Shown one piece after another: positions 50,857-59,942 of a stretch of 64,000 bases of DNA. The stretch is taken from NCBI RefSeq assembly GCF_001590785.1, contig NZ_LTAO01000001.1, positions 434,001 through 498,000 of the forward strand, in the 5' to 3' direction. The translations under genes and the position numbers were made by a program. Positions within the stretch are counted from its first letter, which is position 1, and each line of letters begins with the position of its first letter. Origin of the DNA: Alkalihalobacillus trypoxylicola. GTDB lineage: Bacteria; Bacillota; Bacilli; Bacillales; Bacillaceae_D. The notes beneath the pieces were generated by a model. It made no database searches, was not told the DNA's origin, and was given only the letters and a program-made list of their open reading frames with translations.

Positions 50857-51240
50857 TTAATTCAGAAAAAAGATTCGACTAATTAATCCATACCCACTTA
50901 GAATTAAATATAATAGAAGAAAGATTAAAAAGTTCATGCGCCAAATCCCTTTAAAAAGCTTACTAATAATGATGTCCTGTGCTATGCTCCAATGTAACCA
51001 AGTAAAAATAATCGCAATAACGAATAAAATTATTAATATATACCAAAAAAAGGAGATCGACCATAATTCAACTCCTATATAATAGACCGCTAACACAAAC
51101 CAAATCATACTCCAATCAGAAGCAACACGAACTGATTTTCTTTTATTTTTCGTCGTTTTAACCATCGTAATATAAGTCAAATACCATGCAAAAAGAGGCA
51201 AGGTAACAAATGTCGCAAAAACCCATGATACAACTGTCAT
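50857..51240 (-). CDS. DUF3397 family membrane protein
   Basis: 127 aa with four hydrophobic helices (about 3-25, 42-60, 62-85 and 100-122) and no charged functional motif. It fits the DUF3397 family found between panE and bshC in bacilli; the function is unknown. ATG 51240 stands right after the panE stop, with GGAGGGAAGTTTAG upstream, so the two are cotranscribed. Confidence 0.78.
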   Translation of the reverse strand: MTVVSWVFATFVTLPLFAWYLTYITMVKTTKNKRKSVRVASDWSMIWFVLAVYYIGVELWSISFFWYILIILFVIAIIFTWLHWSIAQDIIISKLFKGIWRMNFLIFLLLYLILSGYGLISRIFFLN

Positions 51241-52158
51241 CTAAACTTCCCTCCTGCCTGTTTCGTTCTCAATTCCTTTTACAGCCATATATGTATAAGT
51301 TAAATAAGGAGTAGACCTTCTGTTTTGCTTGGCTAGTCTCACTGCATATCCTAAAATCGCTTCTATTTCCATTCTCCTACCAGACAATCGATCTGTTAGC
51401 ATAGAAGAAGTATTGTTTTGAGTAAATGTACAAACTTCAAGTACCTTCTTTATCCCTTTATCTCTAGGAACAGATAGTACTTCGGTTAGCTCTTCTATTA
51501 ATGGATTCATAATTTCTCTAATATAGGGATTTTTTAAAAGCTCCCCATTTTTCACTTGAAATATAGTCGTGAGTGGATTTATCACACCATTAACCAATAA
51601 TTTTAAATGTAGCATAGGTAACCATTCTTCTGCATATTCGTTAGGAAATTGTTTATTTTTAAAGCTTTCAAAAAAGGACCCTAATACACTCATTTCGTCC
51701 TGTTTCTTATAATACGCCCACCGTGTAGTACCTTTTCCTGTATGCTGAACAGAAGTAGCCCCCTCTTTTTTAGCACCATGTTCAATAACCGCCAAGCCTA
51801 TTTCAACCTGGTTGATCCCTTCTAACATCTCCACATGAGCTAAGCCATTTTGAAGAAATAACCAGCTTGAACTCTTGATCTTTTCTTTTATTAAAGGTAA
51901 AACGTCGGGTAGTTGATAGGATTTCACAGCGAAAATAACGAGATCTGTAAAATGTTCTGCGACTGTTGTGATCTCGTATGCATCTATATGATCGACAAGT
52001 AAATGATCATCCTGTCTAATAAATTCGACCCCGGACTTATTTATCAAATCAGCTTGTTTTTTCGTTCTTGTGATCAGTGTAACCTTCATCCCAGCTTCTG
52101 CACAATAAACAGCATATAACAAGCCAATCGATCCAGCTCCAACTATTGTAATGTTCAT
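51241..52158 (-). CDS. panE: 2-dehydropantoate 2-reductase (ketopantoate reductase)
   Basis: NADPH-dependent reductase that makes pantoate for coenzyme A. About 305 aa. The N-terminal dinucleotide-binding motif is VGAGSIGLLYA (about residues 5-15). The central VFAVKSYQLPDV block and the C-terminal helical ketopantoate domain, with KLLVNGVINPLTTI (active-site lysine), are present. ATG 52158 (MNITIVGAG) is preferred to ATG 52176. In B. subtilis this is ylbQ in the same place. coaD, a later coenzyme A gene, is 8 kb away. Confidence 0.93.
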   Translation of the reverse strand: MNITIVGAGSIGLLYAVYCAEAGMKVTLITRTKKQADLINKSGVEFIRQDDHLLVDHIDAYEITTVAEHFTDLVIFAVKSYQLPDVLPLIKEKIKSSSWLFLQNGLAHVEMLEGINQVEIGLAVIEHGAKKEGATSVQHTGKGTTRWAYYKKQDEMSVLGSFFESFKNKQFPNEYAEEWLPMLHLKLLVNGVINPLTTIFQVKNGELLKNPYIREIMNPLIEELTEVLSVPRDKGIKKVLEVCTFTQNNTSSMLTDRLSGRRMEIEAILGYAVRLAKQNRRSTPYLTYTYMAVKGIENETGRREV

Positions 52159-52436
52159 ACCATCTTTCCCTTGCATTTTTTTCTATCATATATGATTATA
52201 CTTCATAAAACCAAATGTTTTTCGTGATTCCACTACTTTTTTCCTACTCTATACAAAAAAAAGAAAAAAAGACTTAGGATTATACAAAAATGAAGGTCTT
52301 CATTTTGGTTGATTTGTATCTCCATTATAAATTGATTTTTCCTTTAAACGGTTTAATTAAAGATTTTTTGTTAGCGATTTCTTTTAAATTTTAGTAAACT
52401 ATATACAGCATTTATTAATCTGGGGAGGCATATGAA

Positions 52437-52916
52437 ATGGGTCATGAAGTGAAAAGACTTTTAATCAATTATAAAACAATAGAAGAATTTAAAAATTTTC
52501 GAGAGTATGGAGCCGCTGAACTTTATATGAAAGAAGATTTAGAAGAGAATTTAATCGAGAATGATAGCGAATCGCCTTTTTACGGAATTTACTTCGGAAA
52601 AAAATTAGTTGCGCGAATGAGCCTATATCGAATCAATCAAAAATACGATCGGTATTTCGAACCTTCACAAGATTATTTAGAATTATGGAAATTAGAGGTT
52701 TTAGAAGCCTATCGTGGTAAAGGGTACGGACAATCTTTGGTGAATTTCGCCAAATCCTTCAAACTACCTATTAAAACAAATGGTCGTGTCAATTCAAATG
52801 ACTTCTGGCATAAAATGGGATTTACTGAAGTTACTTACCAGCCCGATCGAGACCGTGGTGAAAATCCATTTGTTTGGTACCCGGATGGTGTACAAGAGCA
52901 GCCGGCCGATCAATAA
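52437..52916 (+). CDS. ylbP: GNAT family N-acetyltransferase (YlbP)
   Basis: 159-aa acyl-CoA transferase of unknown substrate. The acetyl-CoA loop is seen in LEVLEAYRGKGYGQSLVNFA (about residues 88-107; Arg-Gly-Lys-Gly-Tyr-Gly). It starts at ATG 52437, with GGGGAGG 8 nt upstream. It is the first of few plus-strand genes in this half and converges on the rsfA-type gene across a shared terminator. The position between rsfA (ylbO) and panE (ylbQ) matches B. subtilis ylbP. Confidence 0.92.
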   Translation: MGHEVKRLLINYKTIEEFKNFREYGAAELYMKEDLEENLIENDSESPFYGIYFGKKLVARMSLYRINQKYDRYFEPSQDYLELWKLEVLEAYRGKGYGQSLVNFAKSFKLPIKTNGRVNSNDFWHKMGFTEVTYQPDRDRGENPFVWYPDGVQEQPADQ

Positions 52917-52936
52917 AAAAGTAAATATTATAAATA

Positions 52937-52970
52937 AAAGGTTCGAGAACTCAAGGGTTCTCGAACCTTT
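52937..52970. terminator. Bidirectional intrinsic terminator between ylbP and the rsfA-type gene
   Basis: AAAGGTTCGAGAAC pairs perfectly with GTTCTCGAACCTTT over 14 bp, followed by TTTT on the plus strand and TTAT-rich sequence on the minus strand. Confidence 0.92.
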
Positions 52971-52971
52971 T

Positions 52972-53595
52972 TTATAAAGTTAATTTCCTAGCTCTATCCA
53001 TAATCGATAATAAAGAACGATAATCTTCCTTCATGATTGATTTTTCTTCCTCAACCTTAGCAAGCCTCTCTCTCAAACGCTGGTTTTCAATTTTTAAATG
53101 TTCATATTCATCAGGTTGTGGCCTAAGCTTCATTGAATGTTCATACTCTGAAAGAAAATCGATCACTCTTTCCATCGTTAATGGCTCATTTTCATTCCAG
53201 ATGTTTTCATCTTGCTCAAGTTCCGCTTCAATGATTTCTTCCTTCTCCACTGATACATTAGCATCTGGTTCTACTTCTTCTTTTTTCGATTTAAAAACCC
53301 GAACGTTTTTCTTCTTTTCCTGCGGTCGTTCCACTTCCTGTTCTTCTGAAGCCGGCGCTTTTATAGCTTTTATTTTGGTCCGTTGTTTTTTTGCAAGGTG
53401 AATAGCAGATTCATATTTTTTTCGAATCGTTGAATTCCATCTAAATCCACAAGCCGCACTTGTTCTTGAAAGTTTTTGCCCTACCTCCTCAAATGCCGCT
53501 AACTGTGTGCTTCCTTCTCTTATATGTCTTAGTACAACTTCTGCTAGAATCAAATCTTCATCTGTACTCCAAGCATCTTGACGAATGGTTGTCAT
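52972..53595 (-). CDS. RsfA family prespore-specific transcriptional regulator (YlbO/GerR-like)
   Basis: 207 aa. An N-terminal Myb/SANT-like HTH (about residues 5-60: [18 protein letters not shown], then [18 protein letters not shown]) is followed by a charged acidic/basic linker and a C-terminal leucine-zipper-like coiled coil (about 165-205). RsfA proteins tune sigma-F genes in the forespore; GerR (YlbO), at this locus in B. subtilis, tunes sigma-E genes. By position this is the ylbO counterpart. The start ATG 53595 follows AAAGGAGGGGTCAT. Confidence 0.88.
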   Translation of the reverse strand: MTTIRQDAWSTDEDLILAEVVLRHIREGSTQLAAFEEVGQKLSRTSAACGFRWNSTIRKKYESAIHLAKKQRTKIKAIKAPASEEQEVERPQEKKKNVRVFKSKKEEVEPDANVSVEKEEIIEAELEQDENIWNENEPLTMERVIDFLSEYEHSMKLRPQPDEYEHLKIENQRLRERLAKVEEEKSIMKEDYRSLLSIMDRARKLTL

Positions 53596-53847
53596 ATGAC
53601 CCCTCCTTTATCAATCATTGATCTAATCATATGCAGCAACTACTAAAGATAGACTTTGTTCTAGTAAATGAGTATATCCTTTTTTGCTATAGACTATTCA
53701 CAAAGATTTGTGGTCATAGATTTTACAGTGTTCAAGCTTACATTAGAAAACAAACAATGGATTTATGGTCATACAGTTCCTTGGAATAATGAGCCAGTTT
53801 CGTTCAGTCCAACTATGCTCTTATTCAGTAAGAAAACAAATAAAAAA

Positions 53848-53871
53848 ACAAGCGATAATATTATCACTTGT
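53848..53871 (-). terminator. Intrinsic terminator after rpmF
   Basis: ACAAGTGATAA pairs with TTATCGCTTGT on the minus strand, followed by TTTTTTT, 9 nt after the rpmF stop. Confidence 0.9.
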
Positions 53872-53879
53872 TTTTCCTA

Positions 53880-54053
53880 TTATTTACTTACTACTTCTTG
53901 GCCTTTATATGAGCCACACTCTTTACAAACACGGTGAGCCAATTTTAACTCTCCACACTCTGAACACTTCACCATACCAGGTACCGCTAATTTGTAGTGA
54001 GTACGACGCTTATTTTTTCTTGTTTTAGATGTTCTTCTAAAAGGTACTGCCAT
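53880..54053 (-). CDS. rpmF: 50S ribosomal protein L32 (zinc-ribbon form)
   Basis: 57-aa ribosomal protein starting [17 protein letters not shown]. Two CxxC pairs (CSEC and CKEC) are intact, so this is the zinc-dependent C+ version. ATG 54053 is chosen, with AAGGAGG 8 nt upstream; ATG 54056 and GTG 54062 are alternatives. It forms a two-gene operon with ylbN, a pairing conserved widely in bacteria. Confidence 0.96.
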   Translation of the reverse strand: MAVPFRRTSKTRKNKRRTHYKLAVPGMVKCSECGELKLAHRVCKECGSYKGQEVVSK

Positions 54054-54144
54054 CATTCCCACCTCCTTAAAGGTAATGCGTAAAAACCTTACGCTTGCAT
54101 TTATGAAAGGAAGCCGATTCTATCAAAACCGTACTTCGATTTTC

Positions 54145-54672
54145 TTACTCTTTCTCAAAAAATTTAGCTAAGTCAGCTAATCTAGGATCCATTTTGTTTT
54201 GGCGGTCTGACTCTGTTACTACTTGCCAATCTTTTCCTTCAGAGGGCGCTTTTTTGCTATCATCCTCTTGCACTTCATCAGCAAAGATTTGGATAGGTAT
54301 TTCCAGTAAAATTCTTTCATAAAGATATGCACGGAAATCCAAATATACTCCAGATAACTCCACCAATTCTTCATGACCATCTTCATCAATATGATACCAA
54401 TTTTCACCCTCGCGAAATTGCTCTTTGGAGGATATGTTAATTTTCAAAGGTACATCCACTAATGTTCTAGAGCATGGAAGAATAAGTTCAGTATCTAAAT
54501 GATAAATAATGTTTAGCACATTTCCTACATATTCAACTCTACCCGATACAGTTGCCATTTGAATCGAGCGAATGTTGGATTCACTCTTTTTGACCTCTGA
54601 AAGATCGATCTTTTCGTTGAATATAAACGGCTTATGCTTTGCTGTTTTTAGTTGTTGTATAGTCCATTTCAT
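54145..54672 (-). CDS. ylbN: DUF177 (YceD) family protein YlbN, 23S rRNA accumulation factor
   Basis: 175 aa. The DUF177 pattern includes a central VEYVGNVLNIIYHLDTELILPCSRTLVDV region, quoted as DTELILPCSRTLVDV, and a conserved C-terminal DPRLADLAKFFEKE. In E. coli and plants the family is needed for normal 23S rRNA accumulation; the role here is inferred. It starts at ATG 54672 behind AGAGGTGATATAAA and has a consensus promoter, and it is cotranscribed with rpmF. Confidence 0.93.
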   Translation of the reverse strand: MKWTIQQLKTAKHKPFIFNEKIDLSEVKKSESNIRSIQMATVSGRVEYVGNVLNIIYHLDTELILPCSRTLVDVPLKINISSKEQFREGENWYHIDEDGHEELVELSGVYLDFRAYLYERILLEIPIQIFADEVQEDDSKKAPSEGKDWQVVTESDRQNKMDPRLADLAKFFEKE

Positions 54673-54701
54673 TTTATATCACCTCTAAGGCAACAAAAGT
54701 A

Positions 54702-54730
54702 ATTATAAATCTCCCAATTTTTTTTGTCAA
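54702..54730 (-). promoter_or_regulatory. Consensus sigma-A promoter of ylbN-rpmF
   Basis: The minus strand has TTGACA (54725-54730), a 17-nt spacer and TATAAT (54702-54707): a perfect match to both hexamers, as expected for a ribosomal protein operon. Confidence 0.92.
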
Positions 54731-54813
54731 CCTTTTTTCTTTACAGTCTTTCCTTTATAATGAATATAATAAAGAATTTTGTGCTTGATTTTTCATTTTA
54801 TCACGTAAAAAAA

Positions 54814-54845
54814 CCGGCGTAAAGACTTGCCTTTTTTTATACGCC
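54814..54845. other. Hairpin upstream of tmcAL
   Basis: GGCGTA and TACGCC enclose about 20 nt. On the minus strand it is followed by GGTTTTTTTACG, resembling a weak terminator for antisense transcripts; on the plus strand it lies in the tmcAL leader just before the ribosome binding site. Confidence 0.4.
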
Positions 54846-54870
54846 CATTTCCTTTAAAAGGAGTTTCATA

Positions 54871-56091
54871 ATGAGTCATTCAGTTGGTTTGATCGTAGAG
54901 TACAATCCATTTCACAACGGACATGCCCTTCATTTACAAACATCCAAACAACTTTCAAATGCTAATATGGTCGTTGCTGTCATGAGTGGCTTCTTTCTGC
55001 AACGCGGAGAACCTGCTCTTCTTCCAAAATGGGAAAGAGCACGAATGGCTTTAATGGCAGGAGCAGACCTCGTGATTGAGCTTCCTTATTATTATTCCGT
55101 TCAAAAAGCCGAACTATTCGCAGAAGGTGCAATCAAAGTATTATCAGAACTAGGTGTCCATTCTGTTAGCTTTGGTAGTGAAAATGGAGATATTCAAGAT
55201 TTTAAGGAATTGATTTCGTTTATTCAGCAGCATCAATCTGAATGGGATGAGCTTGTGCGGATGGAAATGAAGTCTGGTAAAAGCTACCCTAAAGCAACCT
55301 CTAATGCATTCGAGGCGATTAACAGTAATCAAAAGCCAAGTCTGTCATTATCACAACCGAATAATATTCTAGGTTACCACTATTTACGAGCTATCGAAAA
55401 ATTTGCTCCTACAATGGAGGCTTATACACTTAAGAGGACAAGCGCTCAATATCATGACGAACAAATCCCTATTGAATCAATTGCTAGCGCTACAAGTATT
55501 AGAAAAGCCCTTTTCGAAGAGAAAAATCTTCATTTGATTAAACATGTTGTTCCTACTTCAACGTGGGACATTCTCTCTCAGTATGAACAAGCATTCAACA
55601 GCTTTCAACAGTGGGAATCGTATTTTCCTTATTTGCAATATCAGCTCATCACCTCTACTCATGAGCAGCTAAGAGAAATTTATGAATGTGAAGAAGGGTT
55701 GGAATTTCGGTTAAAAGAAGCCATTAAACAATCAACTAGCTTTTCGGACTTTATGAACAAAATTAAAACAAAGCGGTATACTTGGAACCGACTTCAACGT
55801 CTCTTAACGCACATTTTAACCCAAACGACCAAAAAGGAAATCGATCAGCTTCTAGCTCTCGAAACCCTTCCTTATCTGCGGCTTTTAGGAATGAGCTCAA
55901 GAGGACGAGAGCACTTACGAAAGAATAAAAAGGAAATAAATACTCCTATCATAAGTCGCTTTGCCAATGCTTTTGGTCCTTTAAAAGAACTAGATGAGCG
56001 AGTAGCAGCCACTTATGCTACTGGTCTCCCTAACATCGCAAGGGGCAATGGAATGTCATCTGAATACAAACAAATTCCTATTCAGCTTTAA
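54871..56091 (+). CDS. tmcAL: tRNA(Met) cytidine acetate ligase TmcAL (YlbM)
   Basis: Makes N4-acetylcytidine at the wobble base of elongator tRNA-Met using acetate and ATP. 406 aa. The nucleotidyltransferase-like signature EYNPFHNGHALHL (HxGH type, about residues 9-21) is at the N-terminus, with MSGFFLQRGEPALLPKWERA, quoted in part as GFFLQRGEPALL, and SATSIRKALFE further on. The start ATG 54871 has AAAGGAG 7 nt upstream. It diverges from ylbN. Confidence 0.95.
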   Translation: MSHSVGLIVEYNPFHNGHALHLQTSKQLSNANMVVAVMSGFFLQRGEPALLPKWERARMALMAGADLVIELPYYYSVQKAELFAEGAIKVLSELGVHSVSFGSENGDIQDFKELISFIQQHQSEWDELVRMEMKSGKSYPKATSNAFEAINSNQKPSLSLSQPNNILGYHYLRAIEKFAPTMEAYTLKRTSAQYHDEQIPIESIASATSIRKALFEEKNLHLIKHVVPTSTWDILSQYEQAFNSFQQWESYFPYLQYQLITSTHEQLREIYECEEGLEFRLKEAIKQSTSFSDFMNKIKTKRYTWNRLQRLLTHILTQTTKKEIDQLLALETLPYLRLLGMSSRGREHLRKNKKEINTPIISRFANAFGPLKELDERVAATYATGLPNIARGNGMSSEYKQIPIQL

Positions 56092-56099
56092 TTAAAACC

Positions 56100-56132
56100 A
56101 TTAGCCAGGAACAAAGACCTTTCCTGGCTAAT
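56100..56132. terminator. Hairpin terminator between tmcAL and ylbL
   Basis: ATTAGCCAGGAA pairs perfectly with TTCCTGGCTAAT over 12 bp. The T-runs are modest on both sides (GGTTATTTT and GGTTTTAATT), so both convergent genes may use it. Confidence 0.75.
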
Positions 56133-56134
56133 GG

Positions 56135-57193
56135 TTATTTTGGCTGCAATTCGTCTAGAAAGGTAATGGCATCATCTATTGTTTCTATTGGGATTACTTC
56201 TAGTGATGCTTCGATGTCGATAGCAGCTTTCTGAGCTTGTTCGAAATTACTTCCTTCTACTAAATCAGTCGATGGAGCAAAAAAGTAATCCGCCCCAACC
56301 CTTTCAGCTGCCACAACTTTTTGAGCAATCCCTCCAACAGGCCCTACTTCACCTTCTTCGTTAATCGTTCCAGAGCCCGCTACCTCATAACCTTTCGTTA
56401 AGTCACCTTCACTTAGAGTATTAAGAATCTCCAAGGAAAACATTAAACCTGCAGATGGTCCACCTATTTGAGCTGTATCAATTTGAATTTCAGGCTCAAA
56501 CGTAACTTCCTTTGCGGTAACAGGGCCTACAATACCCATTCCCACTTGCATCTCTTCACCCGTTTGCAATTCGTCAGGAAAAATAGAAAAGCCTATTTCA
56601 TATTCTAATTCTTCGCCACTTCTTAAAATTTTAACTGTCACTTCATCATCAATCGTTTTATCAGCAAGCGAAGAAAATAAATCTTCTACATCTAAAATAG
56701 GCTGACCGTCAATCTCCGTAATGATGTCACCAACACGTAAAATAGATGATGCTGGCATTCCATCAATTAATTGTGTAACATTTACACCCAAATAATCAAT
56801 CTCCACTGTTTTTCCAGCTTTCTCATAAGCGATAATAGTAGCAGCTTCTTGAGAATTTTTCATATGCATTAATTGGCGATGCTGATACTCTTCATCTGTT
56901 TCTCCATCTATTCTCACCTGGCTTTCCGGGTGAATGACACGATAAGGGCTGAAGTAAGACCATAAATAGAAAAATACATTTGCTTTACCCATTTTTACGG
57001 TCGTCAGCATGAAATGTCCTTGCTCTTGCTCATCCTCAAAAACAGACTCTTCCATTTGAATATATTGGCTCAACCTTTCAGCAGAGCCAGGTTCCGAATA
57101 ATAAAAAGGTATCGGTAAAAAATAAAGAATAAATATAATAAGTACTAAAAATATATATCGCTTCTTAAGCATTGGTCGTTTTTCAGCGCTCAA
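56135..57193 (-). CDS. ylbL: PDZ and Lon-like serine protease YlbL (SepM family)
   Basis: Membrane-anchored protease, about 352 aa. One transmembrane helix (about 12-30), a PDZ domain (about 130-205, with SSILRVGDIITEIDG), and a Lon-type proteolytic domain with the catalytic Ser in GGPSAGLMFSLE and Lys in GIAQKVVAAE. SepM of streptococci trims a competence pheromone; the B. subtilis protein has been linked to degradation of a division inhibitor. I choose TTG 57193 (MSAEKRPML), with GGAAGGAG 7 nt upstream inside ylbK; ATG 57172 lacks a site. Confidence 0.92.
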   Translation of the reverse strand: MSAEKRPMLKKRYIFLVLIIFILYFLPIPFYYSEPGSAERLSQYIQMEESVFEDEQEQGHFMLTTVKMGKANVFFYLWSYFSPYRVIHPESQVRIDGETDEEYQHRQLMHMKNSQEAATIIAYEKAGKTVEIDYLGVNVTQLIDGMPASSILRVGDIITEIDGQPILDVEDLFSSLADKTIDDEVTVKILRSGEELEYEIGFSIFPDELQTGEEMQVGMGIVGPVTAKEVTFEPEIQIDTAQIGGPSAGLMFSLEILNTLSEGDLTKGYEVAGSGTINEEGEVGPVGGIAQKVVAAERVGADYFFAPSTDLVEGSNFEQAQKAAIDIEASLEVIPIETIDDAITFLDELQPK

Positions 57194-57986
57194 TGTGGTT
57201 CTCCTTCCAATCATTTATCTTTTCTTTTAACTCTTCTATCCTCTCTTTTGCAGCTACCTCTCCTGCTTTTATGATAGAAGATACATCCTTAAATAGAAGT
57301 CCATTTGTTTGCTTTACAATCGGCTTTATCGTAAATGAATTCTGTACATCCTCTGTTTTACTACTCATTTCCTTCGCCATCATATCAATGGTCATCATAA
57401 TCACATCAAATATAGTAAGTAGCTTTTGCTCTACTTTGTATGCACTTACGTCTACACCAATAACAATATCGGCCCCCATTTCCTTCACTACGGAAGTAGG
57501 CACTCTTTCTAGCACACCACCATCAACCAGCACCTGGTCATTCTTAGTAACAGGGACAAATATTCCAGGTATGGAAATACTAGCTCTTACAGCTTCAGCA
57601 ATATCTCCTTCTTTCATAATGACTTTCGTTCCAGATATTAAATCAGCCGCAACAATTGAAACGGGAATCGGTAGCTCCTCAAGCTTTTTAGATTTCGCAA
57701 GGATACGAATTAGTTCTACCACTCTTTCACCCTTTATAAAGCCAAGCTTAGGAATGGTGTAATCCACGTAAAATTTCCTTTTAAATAAGGTCGCAAATCT
57801 TTCCATAGTTTCCGTAGTATGACCTACTCCATACAAACTAGCTACTAATGCACCCATACTGCTTCCAGCTAAATAATCTATCGGTATTTTTTCCTTCTCT
57901 AATACTTTTAATACACCAACATGAGCAAAGCCTCTGACACCACCTGCTCCTAGAGCTAAGCCAATGGTAGGTCGCTGCTTAGTCAT
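57183..57986 (-). CDS. ylbK: Patatin-like phospholipase family protein YlbK
   Basis: About 267-aa serine acyl hydrolase of the RssA/patatin class. The oxyanion loop GAGGVRG (about residues 14-20), the nucleophile in GSSMG (GxSxG, about residue 45) and the catalytic Asp in VDGGVLE (about residue 155) are all present, so it is likely active; the substrate is unknown. ATG 57986 (MTKQRPTIG) with AGGAG 8 nt upstream is used; the frame extends to 58028. It overlaps ylbL by 11 nt. Confidence 0.92.
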   Translation of the reverse strand: MTKQRPTIGLALGAGGVRGFAHVGVLKVLEKEKIPIDYLAGSSMGALVASLYGVGHTTETMERFATLFKRKFYVDYTIPKLGFIKGERVVELIRILAKSKKLEELPIPVSIVAADLISGTKVIMKEGDIAEAVRASISIPGIFVPVTKNDQVLVDGGVLERVPTSVVKEMGADIVIGVDVSAYKVEQKLLTIFDVIMMTIDMMAKEMSSKTEDVQNSFTIKPIVKQTNGLLFKDVSSIIKAGEVAAKERIEELKEKINDWKENHIER

Positions 57987-58158
57987 TACATCAACTCCTA
58001 TCATACGATTTCCTCTGTTCTTTTTCAATCATATGGTCTAATTTTTCGAAGTAGACGTATATTTAATGGTAGTAGAAAAGACGAGCTCTAAAATCAGCTT
58101 AACTTGGATATGGTTCTTTAAATGACACGCTTTTGAAAAGTAAAGGAGGTTATTCTTT

Positions 58159-59394
58159 TTGAATTCAAAAAGAGCCCATACCCTCATATTAGCTAGCACC
58201 GCTCTCTGTTTAGCGGTTGCTTTAATGTTATTTCCTAAAGAATCCTTAGAAGCATCTGTTCGAGGAATGAATATTTGGTGGAATGTTGTGTTTCCTTCTC
58301 TTCTACCTTTTTTTATTGTCTCTGAATTGTTAATTAGTTTTGGTGTCGTCACCTTATTGGGCTCTTTGCTTGAGCCATTTATGCGACCACTTTTTCGCGT
58401 TCCAGGAATTGGTGGTTTCGTTTGGGCGATGGGACTTGCTTCTGGTAATCCTGCTGGTGCAAAATTATCTGCTAGATTAAGAAAAGAAAACAAAATTACA
58501 AAGATTGAAGCTGAGCGCTTAGTATCATTTACTAGCTCTTCCAACCCACTTTTTATTTTTGGTGCTGTTGCGGTTGGTTTTTTTCATAATCCAGCACTAG
58601 GTATTCTTCTTGCCCTTGCTCACTATGGAGCCAATTTAATGGTCGGCTTAATGATGAGGTTCTATGGTGTTCGTGATCATTCAGCTTCTGAATTTAAAAA
58701 TGAAGATACTATAGTTAGAGGTACGCCTCTTAAAAATATGGTGACCATTCTACATAAAGAGCATCAAAAGGATGGAAGGCCACTAGGAAAAATATTAGGA
58801 GATGCAGTCCAATCCTCGGTTCGAACCTTATTAATGATTGGTGGTTTTATCATATTATTTTCAGTCATTAATAAGGTTTTATCCTTATTAGAGGTCATTA
58901 ACCTCCTATCGATTTTTGTTAGTTTTTTGCTTTCATTTATTTCATTACCAACGGAATTAAGTCAACCTATTATTTCGGGATTATTTGAGATGACGATTGG
59001 TGCTGGTCAAATAAGTGAAACAACTGAAGCGAGTCTATTACATCAAGTGATTGCGGTTAGCTTTTTATTAGGATTTAGCGGCTTATCTATCCAAGCACAA
59101 GTAGCAAGCATATTAGCCGAAACAGACATTCGTTTCAAACCATTCATCATCGGACGTATCCTTCAAGGAATTCTAGCCTCAGTACTTTCCTTGCTTTTAT
59201 TTAAACCAATCTATTTAGAAAGAAGACATGTAACGCTTTATGAGCAAGTAGTGCCTACTTTTCAAGTCCATTCTTTTTCCGAGAACATTTGGACGATATT
59301 TTTAACGTATTCCCCTCTTATTACACTTATTTTTCTTATGCTATCTATATTCATATGGACTAAAGAGAGATTATATCCACATAAAACAGCCTAG
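58159..59394 (+). CDS. ylbJ: Sporulation integral membrane protein YlbJ
   Basis: 411 aa with about 9-10 transmembrane helices and Gate-type (nucleoside recognition) repeats; segments such as NPAGAKLSARLRKENKI and TSSSNPLFIFGAV are typical of YlbJ. It is made under sigma-E in B. subtilis and needed for normal spore cortex and resistance; the transported substrate is not known. The start is TTG 58159, 8 nt after AAAGGAGGT. The reverse strand has a long open frame with no support. Confidence 0.94.
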   Translation: MNSKRAHTLILASTALCLAVALMLFPKESLEASVRGMNIWWNVVFPSLLPFFIVSELLISFGVVTLLGSLLEPFMRPLFRVPGIGGFVWAMGLASGNPAGAKLSARLRKENKITKIEAERLVSFTSSSNPLFIFGAVAVGFFHNPALGILLALAHYGANLMVGLMMRFYGVRDHSASEFKNEDTIVRGTPLKNMVTILHKEHQKDGRPLGKILGDAVQSSVRTLLMIGGFIILFSVINKVLSLLEVINLLSIFVSFLLSFISLPTELSQPIISGLFEMTIGAGQISETTEASLLHQVIAVSFLLGFSGLSIQAQVASILAETDIRFKPFIIGRILQGILASVLSLLLFKPIYLERRHVTLYEQVVPTFQVHSFSENIWTIFLTYSPLITLIFLMLSIFIWTKERLYPHKTA

Positions 59395-59414
59395 CATTGG
59401 AGCTAGGCTGTTTT
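59383..59414. terminator. Bidirectional intrinsic terminator between ylbJ and coaD
   Basis: AAAACAGCCTAG (containing the ylbJ stop) pairs perfectly with CTAGGCTGTTTT around an 8-nt loop. Confidence 0.88.
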
Positions 59415-59424
59415 GTAATCTTGC

Positions 59425-59913
59425 TTATGTATTTCCTTTGAAACGTTCCTTTAATGCTAGCGCAACATGTTCAGGGACCAAATCATCAATTTGACCATCA
59501 TGTTTGGCTACCTCTTTCACTATACTTGAGCTTAAATAGGAATAATCATTTTTAGTCATCATAAAAACCGTATCCACTTCCTGAGCAAGCTTTTTATTCA
59601 TTGAAGCGATTTGCATTTCATATTCAAAATCCGAAACCGCTCTTAGGCCTCTTACAATGACATGAGCATTCCGTTTTTTCATATAATCAATTAATAATCC
59701 GTTGAAAGTATCAATCTCTACATGTTCTAAATGATTGGTTGCTTCCTTTAAGAGCTCTACTCTTTCCTCTACAGTAAATAAAGCTTTTTTCTTTGAATTA
59801 TGTAAAACAGCAACTATCACATGTTCAAAAATTTCTGAGCTTCTTGTAATAATGTCCAGATGACCATTTGTAACTGGATCAAAGCTACCCGAACATACGG
59901 CAATTTTTTTCAT
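59425..59913 (-). CDS. coaD: Phosphopantetheine adenylyltransferase
   Basis: Forms dephospho-CoA from 4'-phosphopantetheine and ATP, the fourth step of coenzyme A synthesis. 162 aa. The nucleotidyltransferase motif [14 protein letters not shown] (TxGH, about residues 9-22) and the C-terminal [13 protein letters not shown] motif are intact. The start ATG 59913 follows AAGGAGGACCAC. It is cotranscribed with rsmD, the near-universal bacterial pairing. Confidence 0.97.
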   Translation of the reverse strand: MKKIAVCSGSFDPVTNGHLDIITRSSEIFEHVIVAVLHNSKKKALFTVEERVELLKEATNHLEHVEIDTFNGLLIDYMKKRNAHVIVRGLRAVSDFEYEMQIASMNKKLAQEVDTVFMMTKNDYSYLSSSIVKEVAKHDGQIDDLVPEHVALALKERFKGNT

Positions 59914-59942
59914 GTGGTCCTCCTTTATTCATTGATTATTTT

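Noticed and set aside
53668-53937. 89-codon plus-strand open frame overlapping rpmF
   Set aside because: It crosses the rpmF terminator and the end of rpmF, and has no ribosome binding site or family match.
57172-57762. 196-codon plus-strand open frame opposite ylbK
   Set aside because: Antisense of the patatin-like gene; low-complexity Ser/Thr/Phe composition typical of shadows.
58029-58158. Sigma-E promoter for ylbJ
   Set aside because: I looked for -35/-10 words of the sigma-E type (ATA..CATAnAnT); those present (GTCATATGG, CGTATATTT) have the wrong spacing.
58038-58544. 168-codon minus-strand open frame opposite ylbJ
   Set aside because: It is the antisense shadow of the well-identified ylbJ gene and shows no family resemblance.
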